Below, piece by piece: positions 7,716 through 15,835 of a stretch of 36,769 nt of DNA (within the stretch, counting starts at the first letter, position 1; each line of letters opens with the position of its first letter). Under the pieces are notes generated by a model. That model was given only the letters and a program-made list of their open reading frames with translations. It did not search any database and was not told where the DNA came from. This DNA is from Lagierella sp. (GTDB lineage: Bacteria > Bacillota > Clostridia > Tissierellales > Peptoniphilaceae). The position numbers and the translations under genes are program-made. The stretch spans positions 1 to 36,769 of the forward strand of contig NZ_JASBYU010000017.1 in assembly GCF_029983815.1 (NCBI RefSeq). The letters run 5' to 3'.

Positions 7716-7920
7716 GTAGATAAGGACTTTATTGAAATAGGAGCAATACCATTAAAATAGTTTTACCCGTTTTTAAGACAACATCTTAAGGGTACTACTA
7801 AAATGACAAAATAAAGTAAATTTAAAATAAAAACCATGTTATGCTACTGTCTAAATTATTATTTCTTAGACAAAATGCTTAACGATTTACCATGAAAACA
7901 AATCAATAAAAGAGGTAGAG

Positions 7921-8652
7921 ATGACAGATATTATTTATGGACGAAACGCCTGTTTAGAGGCTTTGAATTTAGACAAAGTAGAGACCCTCTACATACAAAA
8001 GGGAAAACTAAAGGGATCCATCGAAAAAATTATTGGAAAGGCCAAGGATAAAAGAGTAATCATAAAATACGTGGACAAAAAGGCATTGGACAATATGTCC
8101 CAGGGAGAAGTTCATCAGGGAGTAGTTGCACAGATTTCACAATTTCACTACTCCTCTGTAGAAGATATTCTAAATGTTGCAAAAGAGAGAAATGAAGACC
8201 CCTTTATAGTACTTCTAGATGAAATAGAGGATCCCCATAACCTTGGAGCAATTATGAGAACCTGTGAAACTGCAGGAGTTCACGGAATCATCATTCCAAA
8301 GAGAAGGTCTGCCACAGTTAACTCCACGGTGTACAAGTCTTCCGCTGGAGCTGCAAACTATATAAAGGTTGCAAAGGTAACCAATTTAAATAGGACCATA
8401 GACGACTTAAAAAGCAAAAACATATTCGTATATGGAACAGATGGAGATGCAAAAAGTTACTATAATAAGACCAATTTAACAGGACCCATAGCCCTTGTCA
8501 TAGGCAACGAAGGAAAGGGTATCTCCCAGATGATAAAGGAAAATTGTGACGAACTTATAAAGATTCCAATGAAGGGCAAGATTTCTTCGCTAAATGCATC
8601 CAACGCCTGTGCCATTGTCTGCTACGAGGTTTTAAGGCAAAGAGATGAATAG
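7921..8652 (+). CDS. rlmB: 23S rRNA 2'-O-ribose methyltransferase RlmB (SpoU/TrmH family)
   Basis: A 243-residue SPOUT methyltransferase. An N-terminal substrate-binding domain (residues 1-75, starting IIYGRNACLEAL) is followed by the trefoil-knot catalytic domain with the three SpoU motifs: DPHNLGAIMRTCE near 103, VIGNEGKGIS near 194, and IPMKGKISSLNAS near 216. RlmB methylates a guanosine in the peptidyl-transferase region of 23S rRNA in E. coli (G2251). The B. subtilis homologue is yacO. The start has GAGG seven bases upstream. The 3' end overlaps rae1 by eight bases, the conserved yacO-yacP order of Firmicutes. Confidence 0.92.
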   Translation: MTDIIYGRNACLEALNLDKVETLYIQKGKLKGSIEKIIGKAKDKRVIIKYVDKKALDNMSQGEVHQGVVAQISQFHYSSVEDILNVAKERNEDPFIVLLDEIEDPHNLGAIMRTCETAGVHGIIIPKRRSATVNSTVYKSSAGAANYIKVAKVTNLNRTIDDLKSKNIFVYGTDGDAKSYYNKTNLTGPIALVIGNEGKGISQMIKENCDELIKIPMKGKISSLNASNACAIVCYEVLRQRDE

Positions 8653-9172
8653 AAAAAGATTTCTCTTTGTGGATGGCTACAATATAATAAACGCTTGGCC
8701 CCATCTAGTATCCATAAAGAACAATATCAGCCTTTCAGCCTCCCGAGAGGAATTGATAAATATATTAAGTGAATTTCAAGCTCTGGGAGATGAAAAGGTG
8801 TACTTAGTATTTGATGCCTATCTTGCAAAGGGGGAACGCACCATAGGCGAAAGGGACTACAAGAACATAAAAATCTATTTTACCAAGGAAAAGGAAACTG
8901 CAGACAGCTATATTGAGAGGATTTTAGATTTAACTGGCAAAAAGGACATCATTCGAGTTGCCACCGATGACAATTTGATTCAACAGACGATTTTAAGTAG
9001 AGGAGGTACAAGGCTATCCTCTGAAGAGCTTTTAATAGAATATAATAGCCTAAAAAAACAACTTTCTAGAATGAAGGTTAGAAAACCGGATTATCAACAA
9101 AAAAACCTTGTAACTTTAGATGAGGATATGAAAAATATCCTAGACGAAATCTCTAAAAATTTAAAAGAGTGA
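8645..9172 (+). CDS. rae1: Ribosome-associated endoribonuclease Rae1 (YacP), NYN/PIN domain
   Basis: A 175-residue NYN-domain nuclease of the YacP family, with FVDGYNIINAWP near residue 8 and further acidic residues (VFDAYLA, TADSYIE, VATDDNLIQ) that make the PIN-like metal site. In B. subtilis Rae1 enters the ribosomal A site and cuts certain mRNAs during translation. The gene overlaps rlmB by eight bases and is surely co-transcribed. Its stop codon (9170-9172) lies inside the upstream arm of the terminator that follows. Only the family assignment is seen here. The mRNA targets in this organism are unknown. Confidence 0.88.
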   Translation: MNRKRFLFVDGYNIINAWPHLVSIKNNISLSASREELINILSEFQALGDEKVYLVFDAYLAKGERTIGERDYKNIKIYFTKEKETADSYIERILDLTGKKDIIRVATDDNLIQQTILSRGGTRLSSEELLIEYNSLKKQLSRMKVRKPDYQQKNLVTLDEDMKNILDEISKNLKE

Positions 9173-9200
9173 AAGCCAACAATATGACTTTCACTCTTTT
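9163..9200. terminator. Bidirectional terminator between rae1 and the S8 protease gene
   Basis: Perfect 13-bp arms AAAAGAGTGAAAG (9163-9175) and CTTTCACTCTTTT (9188-9200) with a 12-base loop. U tracts follow on both strands, so it can end both the rlmB-rae1 transcript and the convergent protease transcript, whose stop is at 9206..9204. Confidence 0.85.
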
Positions 9201-9203
9201 TAT

Positions 9204-12200
9204 TTACTTAACTTCTATTTTCTTTAAGGTTTCTCTAACGGAACTTCCAATAGTTCCTCTACCACCTATAATATCGATCTCTTGAAGTTTTAATCCTTCT
9301 AAGAACTTAACTGTACTAGGGTTTATAGAGTCCTTTTTAACAAGTATCATTGGAGCTTCATTCTTAATTCCAAGAACAGAACCTGTTAATGAGTCAGGGA
9401 AGTCTTGTCCACTTGCCACTTCCACTCTCTTAGCGTCCTTAAAGAATTTCTTGGCAATTTCCAAAGAAGTAATATATCTGTCCTTGCCGGACACTCTTGT
9501 AACTTCTATCTTCTTTTCCTTTAACTCCTTCTCAAGTTCCTTAGAAACAGAACTATCTCCACCAACTATGGTTACAGTCTTAACCTTTTCTAAAACCTTA
9601 CTATCTACTGTTTTTCCATCGGTTAAGATGATACCATAACCCTTTAATCCTGCATATGGAGCTATGGATAGAGCATCTGCAAATTCCTTTCCGCTGGCCA
9701 AGATGATATTTTCCTTATCAGTTACCTTTTCGTTAAATAACTTGATGGCAGTTTCATATCTATCCTTACCGGAAATTCTTTCAACTTCTAGTCCCTTTTC
9801 CTTCAATACTTTTAGAATTGAATCAGGAATCAATGTGTCTCCACCTACAACTAGAATATTTTCAGCCTTTAATCTAGCTATTTCATCTAGGACTTCCTTT
9901 GAAATTTCATTTTGAGAAGTCAATAGGATTGGAGCTTTTACAAGACCTGCATAGGTTGAAGCAGCCAATGCATCAGGGAAGTTCACTCCTGAAGCAAGGA
10001 TTACAGTATCTGCCTTTTCAAAGGCTTTTTTGCTTACTTCTACAGCTGTCTTATATCTGTCCTTACCAAATATTTCATTTACCTTTGCGTATTCCTTAGC
10101 AGGTTTTTCTGAATCTGTAGGTACTCCTGGTTTGTTGGTAGGTTCAGTATCTCTTGTTTCTTCAGCTTCCTTAGTTTCTTCAGTTTCCTTAGTTTCTTCA
10201 GTTTCCTTGGTTTCTTCTGTTTCCTTTGGTGGATTTGTGTCTTCTGGTGGTTCAGTAGAGTCTGATGGTTCAGTGACTTCACATTGTCCAGGGACAATCT
10301 TTTTCTCTACTTCAGCACTCATACCATGGTCGTCACTAACCACGAATTTAAATACATTTTCACCGTCGTGAAGTTTGTAAACCACTTCAAATTCCTCTTC
10401 AACAGGAGTTCCCTTTAATTCTCCAAATGAATTGTCAAACCTTTTAACCATTTCAGGAAGTTCTTCTCCGTCTCTAAATAGGTTAACCTCTGCATACCAG
10501 TAGTTTTCAGTAACCTTGATAATAAATTTAACTTTATTACCCTCTAGACATTCTGTCTTTATCTCCATCTTAGGAGCAGTCACATCATTGAATAGATCAA
10601 GTACGGCACCATGGGTTTGGTTAGGAGTTGTAGCAGTAGCTCTAACTTTCGCATGGCCCTGAGTTTTTAGTGGAACTTCGCCAGAGAATTCATAATATCC
10701 CTTTTCGTTCCAAACAACTTTTGCTTCAACAGGCTTACCAATAACTCTATCTGTTTCTGGATCCAACTCTTCCAATACAACTTTTAATTCAGTATCCTTT
10801 GGTATATTTCCAATTTCGCCGTTAACCACAACTTTGCCATTTACATAGCTTAAAAGTCCTGGTTTTGTGAATACTATTCTCATATCCTTTTCTTCAACCT
10901 TTTGACTTACATCTAGTTTTTCAGAAGTCCAGTTCCAAACCTTGTCTTCAGCACATAGGAAGATATCTTGATTTAGATCGAAGTTTTCAGGAATTTTAAA
11001 AGTGATTTCTCCAGTCTCTTCATTATAAGAAACTTCTTTTTCTACCAATAGATTTGCATCTATAAATTTACCTGGATTCTTTACATCAGGAGTTCTAAGC
11101 CATATATAACCTATGCCAGACAATTTGTCTGTGATTGTAGCCTTCACTTCTCTAGTAGAAGAATCCACGGATTCAACCTTAATAGTAGGCGCTGTATAAT
11201 CACCTACAAGTGGATATCTTTTAATCTGTGCATCTCCAGGATAGTTTACCTTAGCGTTAAATACAAAGTAATTTACCTGTCCTTCAGGAACCAACTCATT
11301 GTATACCTTACCGTCCCATGGAGTGTTTCCATACCATCTATAGGAGTAGTTGTTTTGATCCAACTTACTTATCTTTGAAAGAAGTTTAATTTCATTTATC
11401 TTCTTTAACTGATCTCCATTGTAATCCTCTATGGACATGGTTAGAAGTTCCATATTTCTAAGCGGTGAAATAACTGGAATTACAAAGGTTTCAGGTCCAA
11501 AGTAAACAACTTTAGTCTCTTTTCCTTCACCTTCAGTTACCATTCCCTTATCATCGACCTTTTCAACCCCCGCTGGAAGGAAAGGCGCTCCTTCAAATGG
11601 ACTTATTTCTTTAAAGTCCCTTCTTGCAAAACCAGCCATATTGAATTGAGAAGGCTCATCGTATTGGAACATTCCATCAAGAGCAGGCAGTTCTGCCCAT
11701 TTACCATTAAAGCCCATAAATGGAACTGATAGAGTTGGCTCTTTAGAATTTACATCCTCAAGTTTTATAAAACCTGTTACAAATTGATTTTTGCCAACTT
11801 CATTTGTATCGTATTCCCCAACAATCTTAGCAGTTGCATCCTTACCTGCAGGAACCTTTATCTCTTTAACACCCTTATTGTCTATAAATAGATTTTCAGT
11901 TGCCTCATCAAGATAAGTCCACTCTGTTCCATCTTCTCCTGTAGCAACGGAAATTCTTTCCTTTAAACCTATAAGTTTTACAGAGTAGGTTACATCCCTA
12001 TCGCTATCGTTTTTAAGTTGAAGGTCCGCTTCAAACTTTCCTGCAATTTCCTTCAATGAAAGCTTTGCGTCCACAAGGTCGTCATTGGTTCCTGTAGCAT
12101 AGACCCTTACAGGAGTCTTAATTGCATTTGCCACATTCATCATACCTGCACCTTGTAGGTTTACAGAATAGTAATATCCTTCAGGAGCAACCTTAGGAAT

Positions 12201-14141
12201 AGCAGTATTCATAAGTCTAGTCTTAGCCATATCAGCAAAAGTAGCCTTATTATAAGCAGCCTTTGAAGTTAAACCTGACTTTTCATAATTTACTAAACCC
12301 TGTTTAACAAGGGCAACACCACCGGCAACATGAGGAGTAGCCATGGATGTACCACTCATTGTAGTGTAACCGTTGTCATTTTGAACCGAATAGATCTGTC
12401 CACCAGGAGCAGTTAGCTCTGGCTTTAATCTCAAGTCAGAAGTTGGACCCCAGCTTGAGAAGGAAGACATTCTATTGCTATCTTGATTTTCAACAAAACT
12501 TCTTCCGTCGATTACAACTGTTGGATTTTGCCCTTCTTCCAAGGCTTTAACCAATTTCACACCATTGTCATGTCCAATAAATGTAACAGGAATATTTACA
12601 TCCCCATCTATTAACATATTCATAATAGCATTTCCGCCATTTTCATGGTTGAAGATTATTAAACCCTTAGCCCCTTTTGATTGAGCCATATCCTTCTTTT
12701 CAGTATAAGTACCGTCACCTCTTTCAACTAGGACGATCTTATCCTTTGCGTCTACTCCTTCGTAATCTTCTTCATTATTACCAAGTTTTGCATAGACATA
12801 TTCGCCTTCAAGGGGAACCATGTCCTCAGTTATCCTTTCAAATAAGGATGCAACCATCTTTTCTTCAACATCGCCATTTTTAAAGATGATTTGTGATCCA
12901 AATACCGTTGTATTTTCAAAGGATGCAACAGTTAGTGGATTTTCATAGAGAGAAGGTGTTCCTAAAACGCCAAGGTCTGGGTTTTCAGGAGCATTTCCAC
13001 CGGTTCCTGCAGCAGCCGATCCATCATTACCTGCAGCAACACAAACTAGAATTCCACCCTCTTCAGCCTTTTTAAGAGCAGCCTCTTCAACTGCAAAGTC
13101 CTTTTTAGAATAAGGTCTTACAGGCCAACCTAAGGACATATTTATTGCATCGGCACCTAGAAGAATAGAGTCTTCAATTGCCTTTATATAAACATCAGAA
13201 AAAACAGTGCTATTGTTTAAGTCGTCTCCAAAGACCTTCATGCCTAGGATTTGTGCTTCAGGAGCAACCCCTTTGATTCCACCATTTTCGGTGTCACCAT
13301 TGGCAGCTACAGTTCCCGCAACGTGTTGACCGTGTTGTCCACCGTCCTTATGTTCCTTAACGTCTTGGTCAACGTCTTGATAGTCATAGATATATGGGAA
13401 TTTTGCATTTCCATACTTACCATTAAGAGGTCTTGGAAGTGATTGGGAATCTTTTATGAATTTATCCACATCTCCCTTTGTTAAAGCAACTTTACTCTCG
13501 TCAGTAATATTAAAGTCTTTGTGGGTAATGTCAAATCCAGAGTCTATAATTGAAACTATGGAGCCTTCTCCCTTGTATCCAAGGTCTTCTCCCCAAACAT
13601 CATTAACAACGTTTACAAGATCCTTTGAAGTGTTCATGAAAGTTTTAGGTTTTTCATATTCCCTAGAGATGTAGACTCTTTCAACCTCTCCTTGACTTGC
13701 AAGTTTTTCAACATCCCCCGCCTTTATCTTTGCAGAGAAACCGTTAACAGCAACGGTGAAATTGTCTATCTTTTCAATTTTAGCCCCATCATCTTCTACC
13801 TTGTCTGCAATTTTATCCTGTTTTTCTACAAGGGATTTTGCTTGAGCCTTTAACTGACTTCTTCCCATCTTGTCAACAGATTTTTTCTCCTTAATTGCAG
13901 TTTCTAAAATAGAATCTGACTTTAGTTTAACAATAACCCTAACATCCTCACTCTTATCCAACTTCTTGATGTCAGAATCGATCTTGTTTTCGGAAACTTC
14001 CTCTTTCTTAAGAGTTTCGCTAAATCTTTTTCCGAAATCCTTTTCATCCTCTTGAGCAAATGTAATTGTACTTGCAAAAACTGAAAATACCATGACAAAC
14101 GCAAGTAACAAAGAACTTACTCTTTTAAAATTAGGTTTCAA
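9204..14141 (-). CDS. Cell-wall-bound S8 serine protease (lactocepin/C5a-peptidase-like) with three CWB2 repeats
   Basis: A 1,645-residue secreted protein. A signal peptide (about 1-29, ending TFAQ) and an inhibitor-I9-like propeptide (about 65-165) precede a subtilase domain with D200 (IIDSG), H270 (QHGQHVAGT), oxyanion N372 (AAGNDGS) and S599 (GTSMATPH). A PA domain (~445-540) is inserted before the serine, followed by Fn3-like and Ig-like regions, as in lactocepins and C5a peptidases. A Glu/Thr-rich linker (about 1300-1345) leads to three CWB2 repeats (1349-1645) that should hold it on secondary wall polymer. There is no LPXTG. The start is TTG at 14141 with AAGGATG upstream, since no in-frame ATG is available. 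It probably feeds peptides to the Opp transporter or attacks host proteins. Confidence 0.93.
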   Translation of the reverse strand: MKPNFKRVSSLLLAFVMVFSVFASTITFAQEDEKDFGKRFSETLKKEEVSENKIDSDIKKLDKSEDVRVIVKLKSDSILETAIKEKKSVDKMGRSQLKAQAKSLVEKQDKIADKVEDDGAKIEKIDNFTVAVNGFSAKIKAGDVEKLASQGEVERVYISREYEKPKTFMNTSKDLVNVVNDVWGEDLGYKGEGSIVSIIDSGFDITHKDFNITDESKVALTKGDVDKFIKDSQSLPRPLNGKYGNAKFPYIYDYQDVDQDVKEHKDGGQHGQHVAGTVAANGDTENGGIKGVAPEAQILGMKVFGDDLNNSTVFSDVYIKAIEDSILLGADAINMSLGWPVRPYSKKDFAVEEAALKKAEEGGILVCVAAGNDGSAAAGTGGNAPENPDLGVLGTPSLYENPLTVASFENTTVFGSQIIFKNGDVEEKMVASLFERITEDMVPLEGEYVYAKLGNNEEDYEGVDAKDKIVLVERGDGTYTEKKDMAQSKGAKGLIIFNHENGGNAIMNMLIDGDVNIPVTFIGHDNGVKLVKALEEGQNPTVVIDGRSFVENQDSNRMSSFSSWGPTSDLRLKPELTAPGGQIYSVQNDNGYTTMSGTSMATPHVAGGVALVKQGLVNYEKSGLTSKAAYNKATFADMAKTRLMNTAIPKVAPEGYYYSVNLQGAGMMNVANAIKTPVRVYATGTNDDLVDAKLSLKEIAGKFEADLQLKNDSDRDVTYSVKLIGLKERISVATGEDGTEWTYLDEATENLFIDNKGVKEIKVPAGKDATAKIVGEYDTNEVGKNQFVTGFIKLEDVNSKEPTLSVPFMGFNGKWAELPALDGMFQYDEPSQFNMAGFARRDFKEISPFEGAPFLPAGVEKVDDKGMVTEGEGKETKVVYFGPETFVIPVISPLRNMELLTMSIEDYNGDQLKKINEIKLLSKISKLDQNNYSYRWYGNTPWDGKVYNELVPEGQVNYFVFNAKVNYPGDAQIKRYPLVGDYTAPTIKVESVDSSTREVKATITDKLSGIGYIWLRTPDVKNPGKFIDANLLVEKEVSYNEETGEITFKIPENFDLNQDIFLCAEDKVWNWTSEKLDVSQKVEEKDMRIVFTKPGLLSYVNGKVVVNGEIGNIPKDTELKVVLEELDPETDRVIGKPVEAKVVWNEKGYYEFSGEVPLKTQGHAKVRATATTPNQTHGAVLDLFNDVTAPKMEIKTECLEGNKVKFIIKVTENYWYAEVNLFRDGEELPEMVKRFDNSFGELKGTPVEEEFEVVYKLHDGENVFKFVVSDDHGMSAEVEKKIVPGQCEVTEPSDSTEPPEDTNPPKETEETKETEETKETEETKEAEETRDTEPTNKPGVPTDSEKPAKEYAKVNEIFGKDRYKTAVEVSKKAFEKADTVILASGVNFPDALAASTYAGLVKAPILLTSQNEISKEVLDEIARLKAENILVVGGDTLIPDSILKVLKEKGLEVERISGKDRYETAIKLFNEKVTDKENIILASGKEFADALSIAPYAGLKGYGIILTDGKTVDSKVLEKVKTVTIVGGDSSVSKELEKELKEKKIEVTRVSGKDRYITSLEIAKKFFKDAKRVEVASGQDFPDSLTGSVLGIKNEAPMILVKKDSINPSTVKFLEGLKLQEIDIIGGRGTIGSSVRETLKKIEVK
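10156..10227 (-). repeat. Four tandem 18-bp units in the protease linker
   Basis: Four consecutive 18-base units with one to three differences encode the hexapeptide repeat KETEET (last copy KEAEET). They form a charged stalk between the catalytic part and the CWB2 anchor. In-frame length variation by slippage is expected. Confidence 0.85.
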
Positions 14142-14176
14142 AATTGCACATCCTTTCTTAAAATTTCTACCATTTC

Positions 14177-14205
14177 ATTCTACCTTAAATTAACTTTAAA
14201 TACAA
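14177..14205 (-). promoter_or_regulatory. Candidate promoter of the S8 protease gene
   Basis: TTGTAT (14205..14200), 17-base spacer, TAGAAT (14182..14177), about 30 bases before the TTG start. The -35 is weak. The rest of the gene-free region 14142-14373 is AT-rich with nothing else recognised. Confidence 0.5.
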
Positions 14206-14373
14206 GAATTAAAATTAAATTTTTCTAATTTTATTCCAATATTTGCATATATTTCCCTTTTTACACCCAGATAAAGACCATAGATAAATTCCTTTTCCCA
14301 ATAGGAATAGAAGCTTTTTTCAACCATATAAAAACCAGGATTTAATTTAGATTAACAAATCTTTAATATGGAA

Positions 14374-14402
14374 TTGACAAGGCAAAAACCTTCCTATATA
14401 AT
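14374..14402 (+). promoter_or_regulatory. Consensus promoter of tRNA-Thr
   Basis: Perfect TTGACA (14374-14379), 17-base spacer, perfect TATAAT (14397-14402), ending ten bases before the tRNA. It is the strongest promoter in the window, as expected for a stable RNA. Confidence 0.85.
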
Positions 14403-14412
14403 AGTCGTATTA

Positions 14413-14488
14413 GCTCTCTTAGCTCAGTAGGTAGAGCGCTTCCATGGTAAGGAAGAGGTCGCCGGTTCGATTCCGGCAGTGAGCTCCA
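14413..14488 (+). tRNA. tRNA-Thr (anticodon GGT)
   Basis: A 76-base cloverleaf with encoded CCA. The acceptor GCTCTCT pairs with AGTGAGC, with one U-U mismatch at pair 5-68. The D arm is GCTC/GAGC, the anticodon stem is CTTCC/GGAAG with loop ATGGTAA (anticodon GGT, reading ACC/ACU), and the T arm is GCCGG/CCGGC with TTCGATT. The discriminator is U. It has its own promoter and terminator. Confidence 0.93.
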
Positions 14489-14508
14489 TTTTTATTTTAT
14501 TACCTCAA

Positions 14509-14544
14509 GGCATCCACTCCAATTGGAGTGGGTGTTCTTTTTTT
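14509..14544 (+). terminator. Terminator of tRNA-Thr
   Basis: ATCCACTCC (14512-14520) pairs with GGAGTGGGT (14525-14533) across an AATT loop, followed by a run of seven T. It starts about 20 bases after the tRNA CCA end. Confidence 0.85.
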
Positions 14545-14579
14545 ATTTAAGACTTTCTTTTTCAAAAGCTTACTAAAAT

Positions 14580-14608
14580 TTTACAAGTCCTGTAACTGGG
14601 TATATAGA
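14580..14608 (+). promoter_or_regulatory. Candidate promoter of the dehydrogenase-like gene
   Basis: TTTACA (14580-14585), 17-base spacer, TATAGA (14603-14608), about 50 bases before the ATG at 14661. Each box has one mismatch to consensus. Confidence 0.55.
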
Positions 14609-14660
14609 TATGTAATGTGACTGAAATTTTTTAGTTAATATTAATCAATAGAGGTGCAAT

Positions 14661-15680
14661 ATGTGTAGAATTTCATTAATAGAAGGTGACGGTATAGGTT
14701 TTGAAGTTACCAGATCCTTAAGAAGAATTTTAAGAGCTGCCAACTCAGGTATAAGATGGGAGCTCTTTGAAGCAGGAAATAGGCATTTTGAAAAGACGGG
14801 AGTTTTTATTGGAGAAGACTTCTACGAGAGTATGGAAAAGACAAAGACTGGCATCAAGGGACCTATGGATACACCCAAGGACATAGGCTATAAGTCTGCA
14901 ATAAGTCATTTGAGACAGGAGTATGATTTAATGGTCCATGAAAGTAGGATTAAGGGCTCTAACTCCATAGTCTATCCCTATGGGAAAATAGATTTAAGCA
15001 TCTTTTATGAAAATGATGACCATCTATTAAAGGAGGAAGAAAATTTTGAACCTTCATCTGCTACAAAGACCTTTACAATAACCAAAGAAGGTACTAAAAG
15101 GGCGGTAGAACTTGCAAAGAAGCAAGCCTTAGAAAAAAACTTGGACACCATTACCCTGGTGTTATCTGAAGATTCATCTAATTATTTTGATGACCTGTTT
15201 TTGGATATGGTTAAAAGTACGTTTGATGAAGAAAACAGTTCTTCTAATGGCGACAAAAATGGTATAAATCTAAAAATTTTAAGCTTCAATCAGTTTATTA
15301 AAGCCTTTATTAAAAATCCAACCATCTACAATATAATTTTAACCCAGGGAAAATATGGCGAGATTATAGAAAATGTTGCAACGGGCTTAATAGACAGCTG
15401 CCTATTATTTGCAAAGGGCAATTTCGGTAAGGAATATGCAATTTTCGAACCAAGCCATGGCTCCCTAGACTGTAGGGCTTCAAATAATATGGCAAACCCT
15501 ACAGATACCCTATTCACCGGGTGTATGTTACTTGAATACCTGGGTAAGGAGGAAGTTGCAGAAAGGGTACAACTGGCACTGGATAAGGCTTTGGAGTACA
15601 TTCATTCCAATAGGGAATTTGAAAAGCCCCTTTCTACTGACGAATTTACAGACTTGGTTATATCCAAACTAAATTCCTAA
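14661..15680 (+). CDS. Divergent isocitrate/isopropylmalate dehydrogenase-like protein
   Basis: A 339-residue protein with the beta-decarboxylating dehydrogenase fold. The N-terminal motif is LIEGDGIGFEVT. The central TGIKGPMDTP and LRQEYDLMVH correspond to the GP and LRxxxDLYANLRP motifs, and the C-terminal IFEPSHGS...NMANPTD matches the nucleotide-binding region. The catalytic parts diverge: by eye the metal-binding GDILSD is GEIIEN, the catalytic lysine position reads LSEDSS, and the second and third substrate arginines are not in place. It may have another substrate or no dehydrogenase activity. ATG 14661 follows GAGGTG. It stands alone, with no leucine or citrate-cycle gene nearby, between tRNA-Thr and the opp operon. 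Confidence 0.75.
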   Translation: MCRISLIEGDGIGFEVTRSLRRILRAANSGIRWELFEAGNRHFEKTGVFIGEDFYESMEKTKTGIKGPMDTPKDIGYKSAISHLRQEYDLMVHESRIKGSNSIVYPYGKIDLSIFYENDDHLLKEEENFEPSSATKTFTITKEGTKRAVELAKKQALEKNLDTITLVLSEDSSNYFDDLFLDMVKSTFDEENSSSNGDKNGINLKILSFNQFIKAFIKNPTIYNIILTQGKYGEIIENVATGLIDSCLLFAKGNFGKEYAIFEPSHGSLDCRASNNMANPTDTLFTGCMLLEYLGKEEVAERVQLALDKALEYIHSNREFEKPLSTDEFTDLVISKLNS

Positions 15681-15765
15681 TATCAAAAGCTTTCTAACGT
15701 GATTTTTAATGCTGGAAATTTAATTTAAAGAATAGTTATTAATTTTTTTGTATTTAATTTTATTT

Positions 15766-15799
15766 AAGGATTGACCATGTCCATCCTTAATGCTATATT
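15766..15799 (+). promoter_or_regulatory. Promoter of oppABCDF with an overlapping inverted repeat
   Basis: TTGACC (15771-15776), 17-base spacer, TATATT (15794-15799) preceded by TGC, an extended -10. An inverted repeat AAGGAT (15766-15771)/ATCCTT (15783-15788) encloses the -35 and half of the spacer. That is a plausible repressor site, but the arms could also be coincidental. Confidence 0.65.
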
Positions 15800-15835
15800 T
15801 AATTTGTGAATAAATTTTTAAAAATGGAGGAAAAA

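Noticed and set aside
7849..7871. GTCTAA/TTAGAC hairpin as a terminator
   Set aside because: Only six pairs, AT-rich, no U run. Kept as a note in the rlmB leader.
10030..10371. Serine/valine-repeat ORF opposite the protease linker
   Set aside because: It is the antisense of the KETEET tandem repeat and has no ribosome-binding site.
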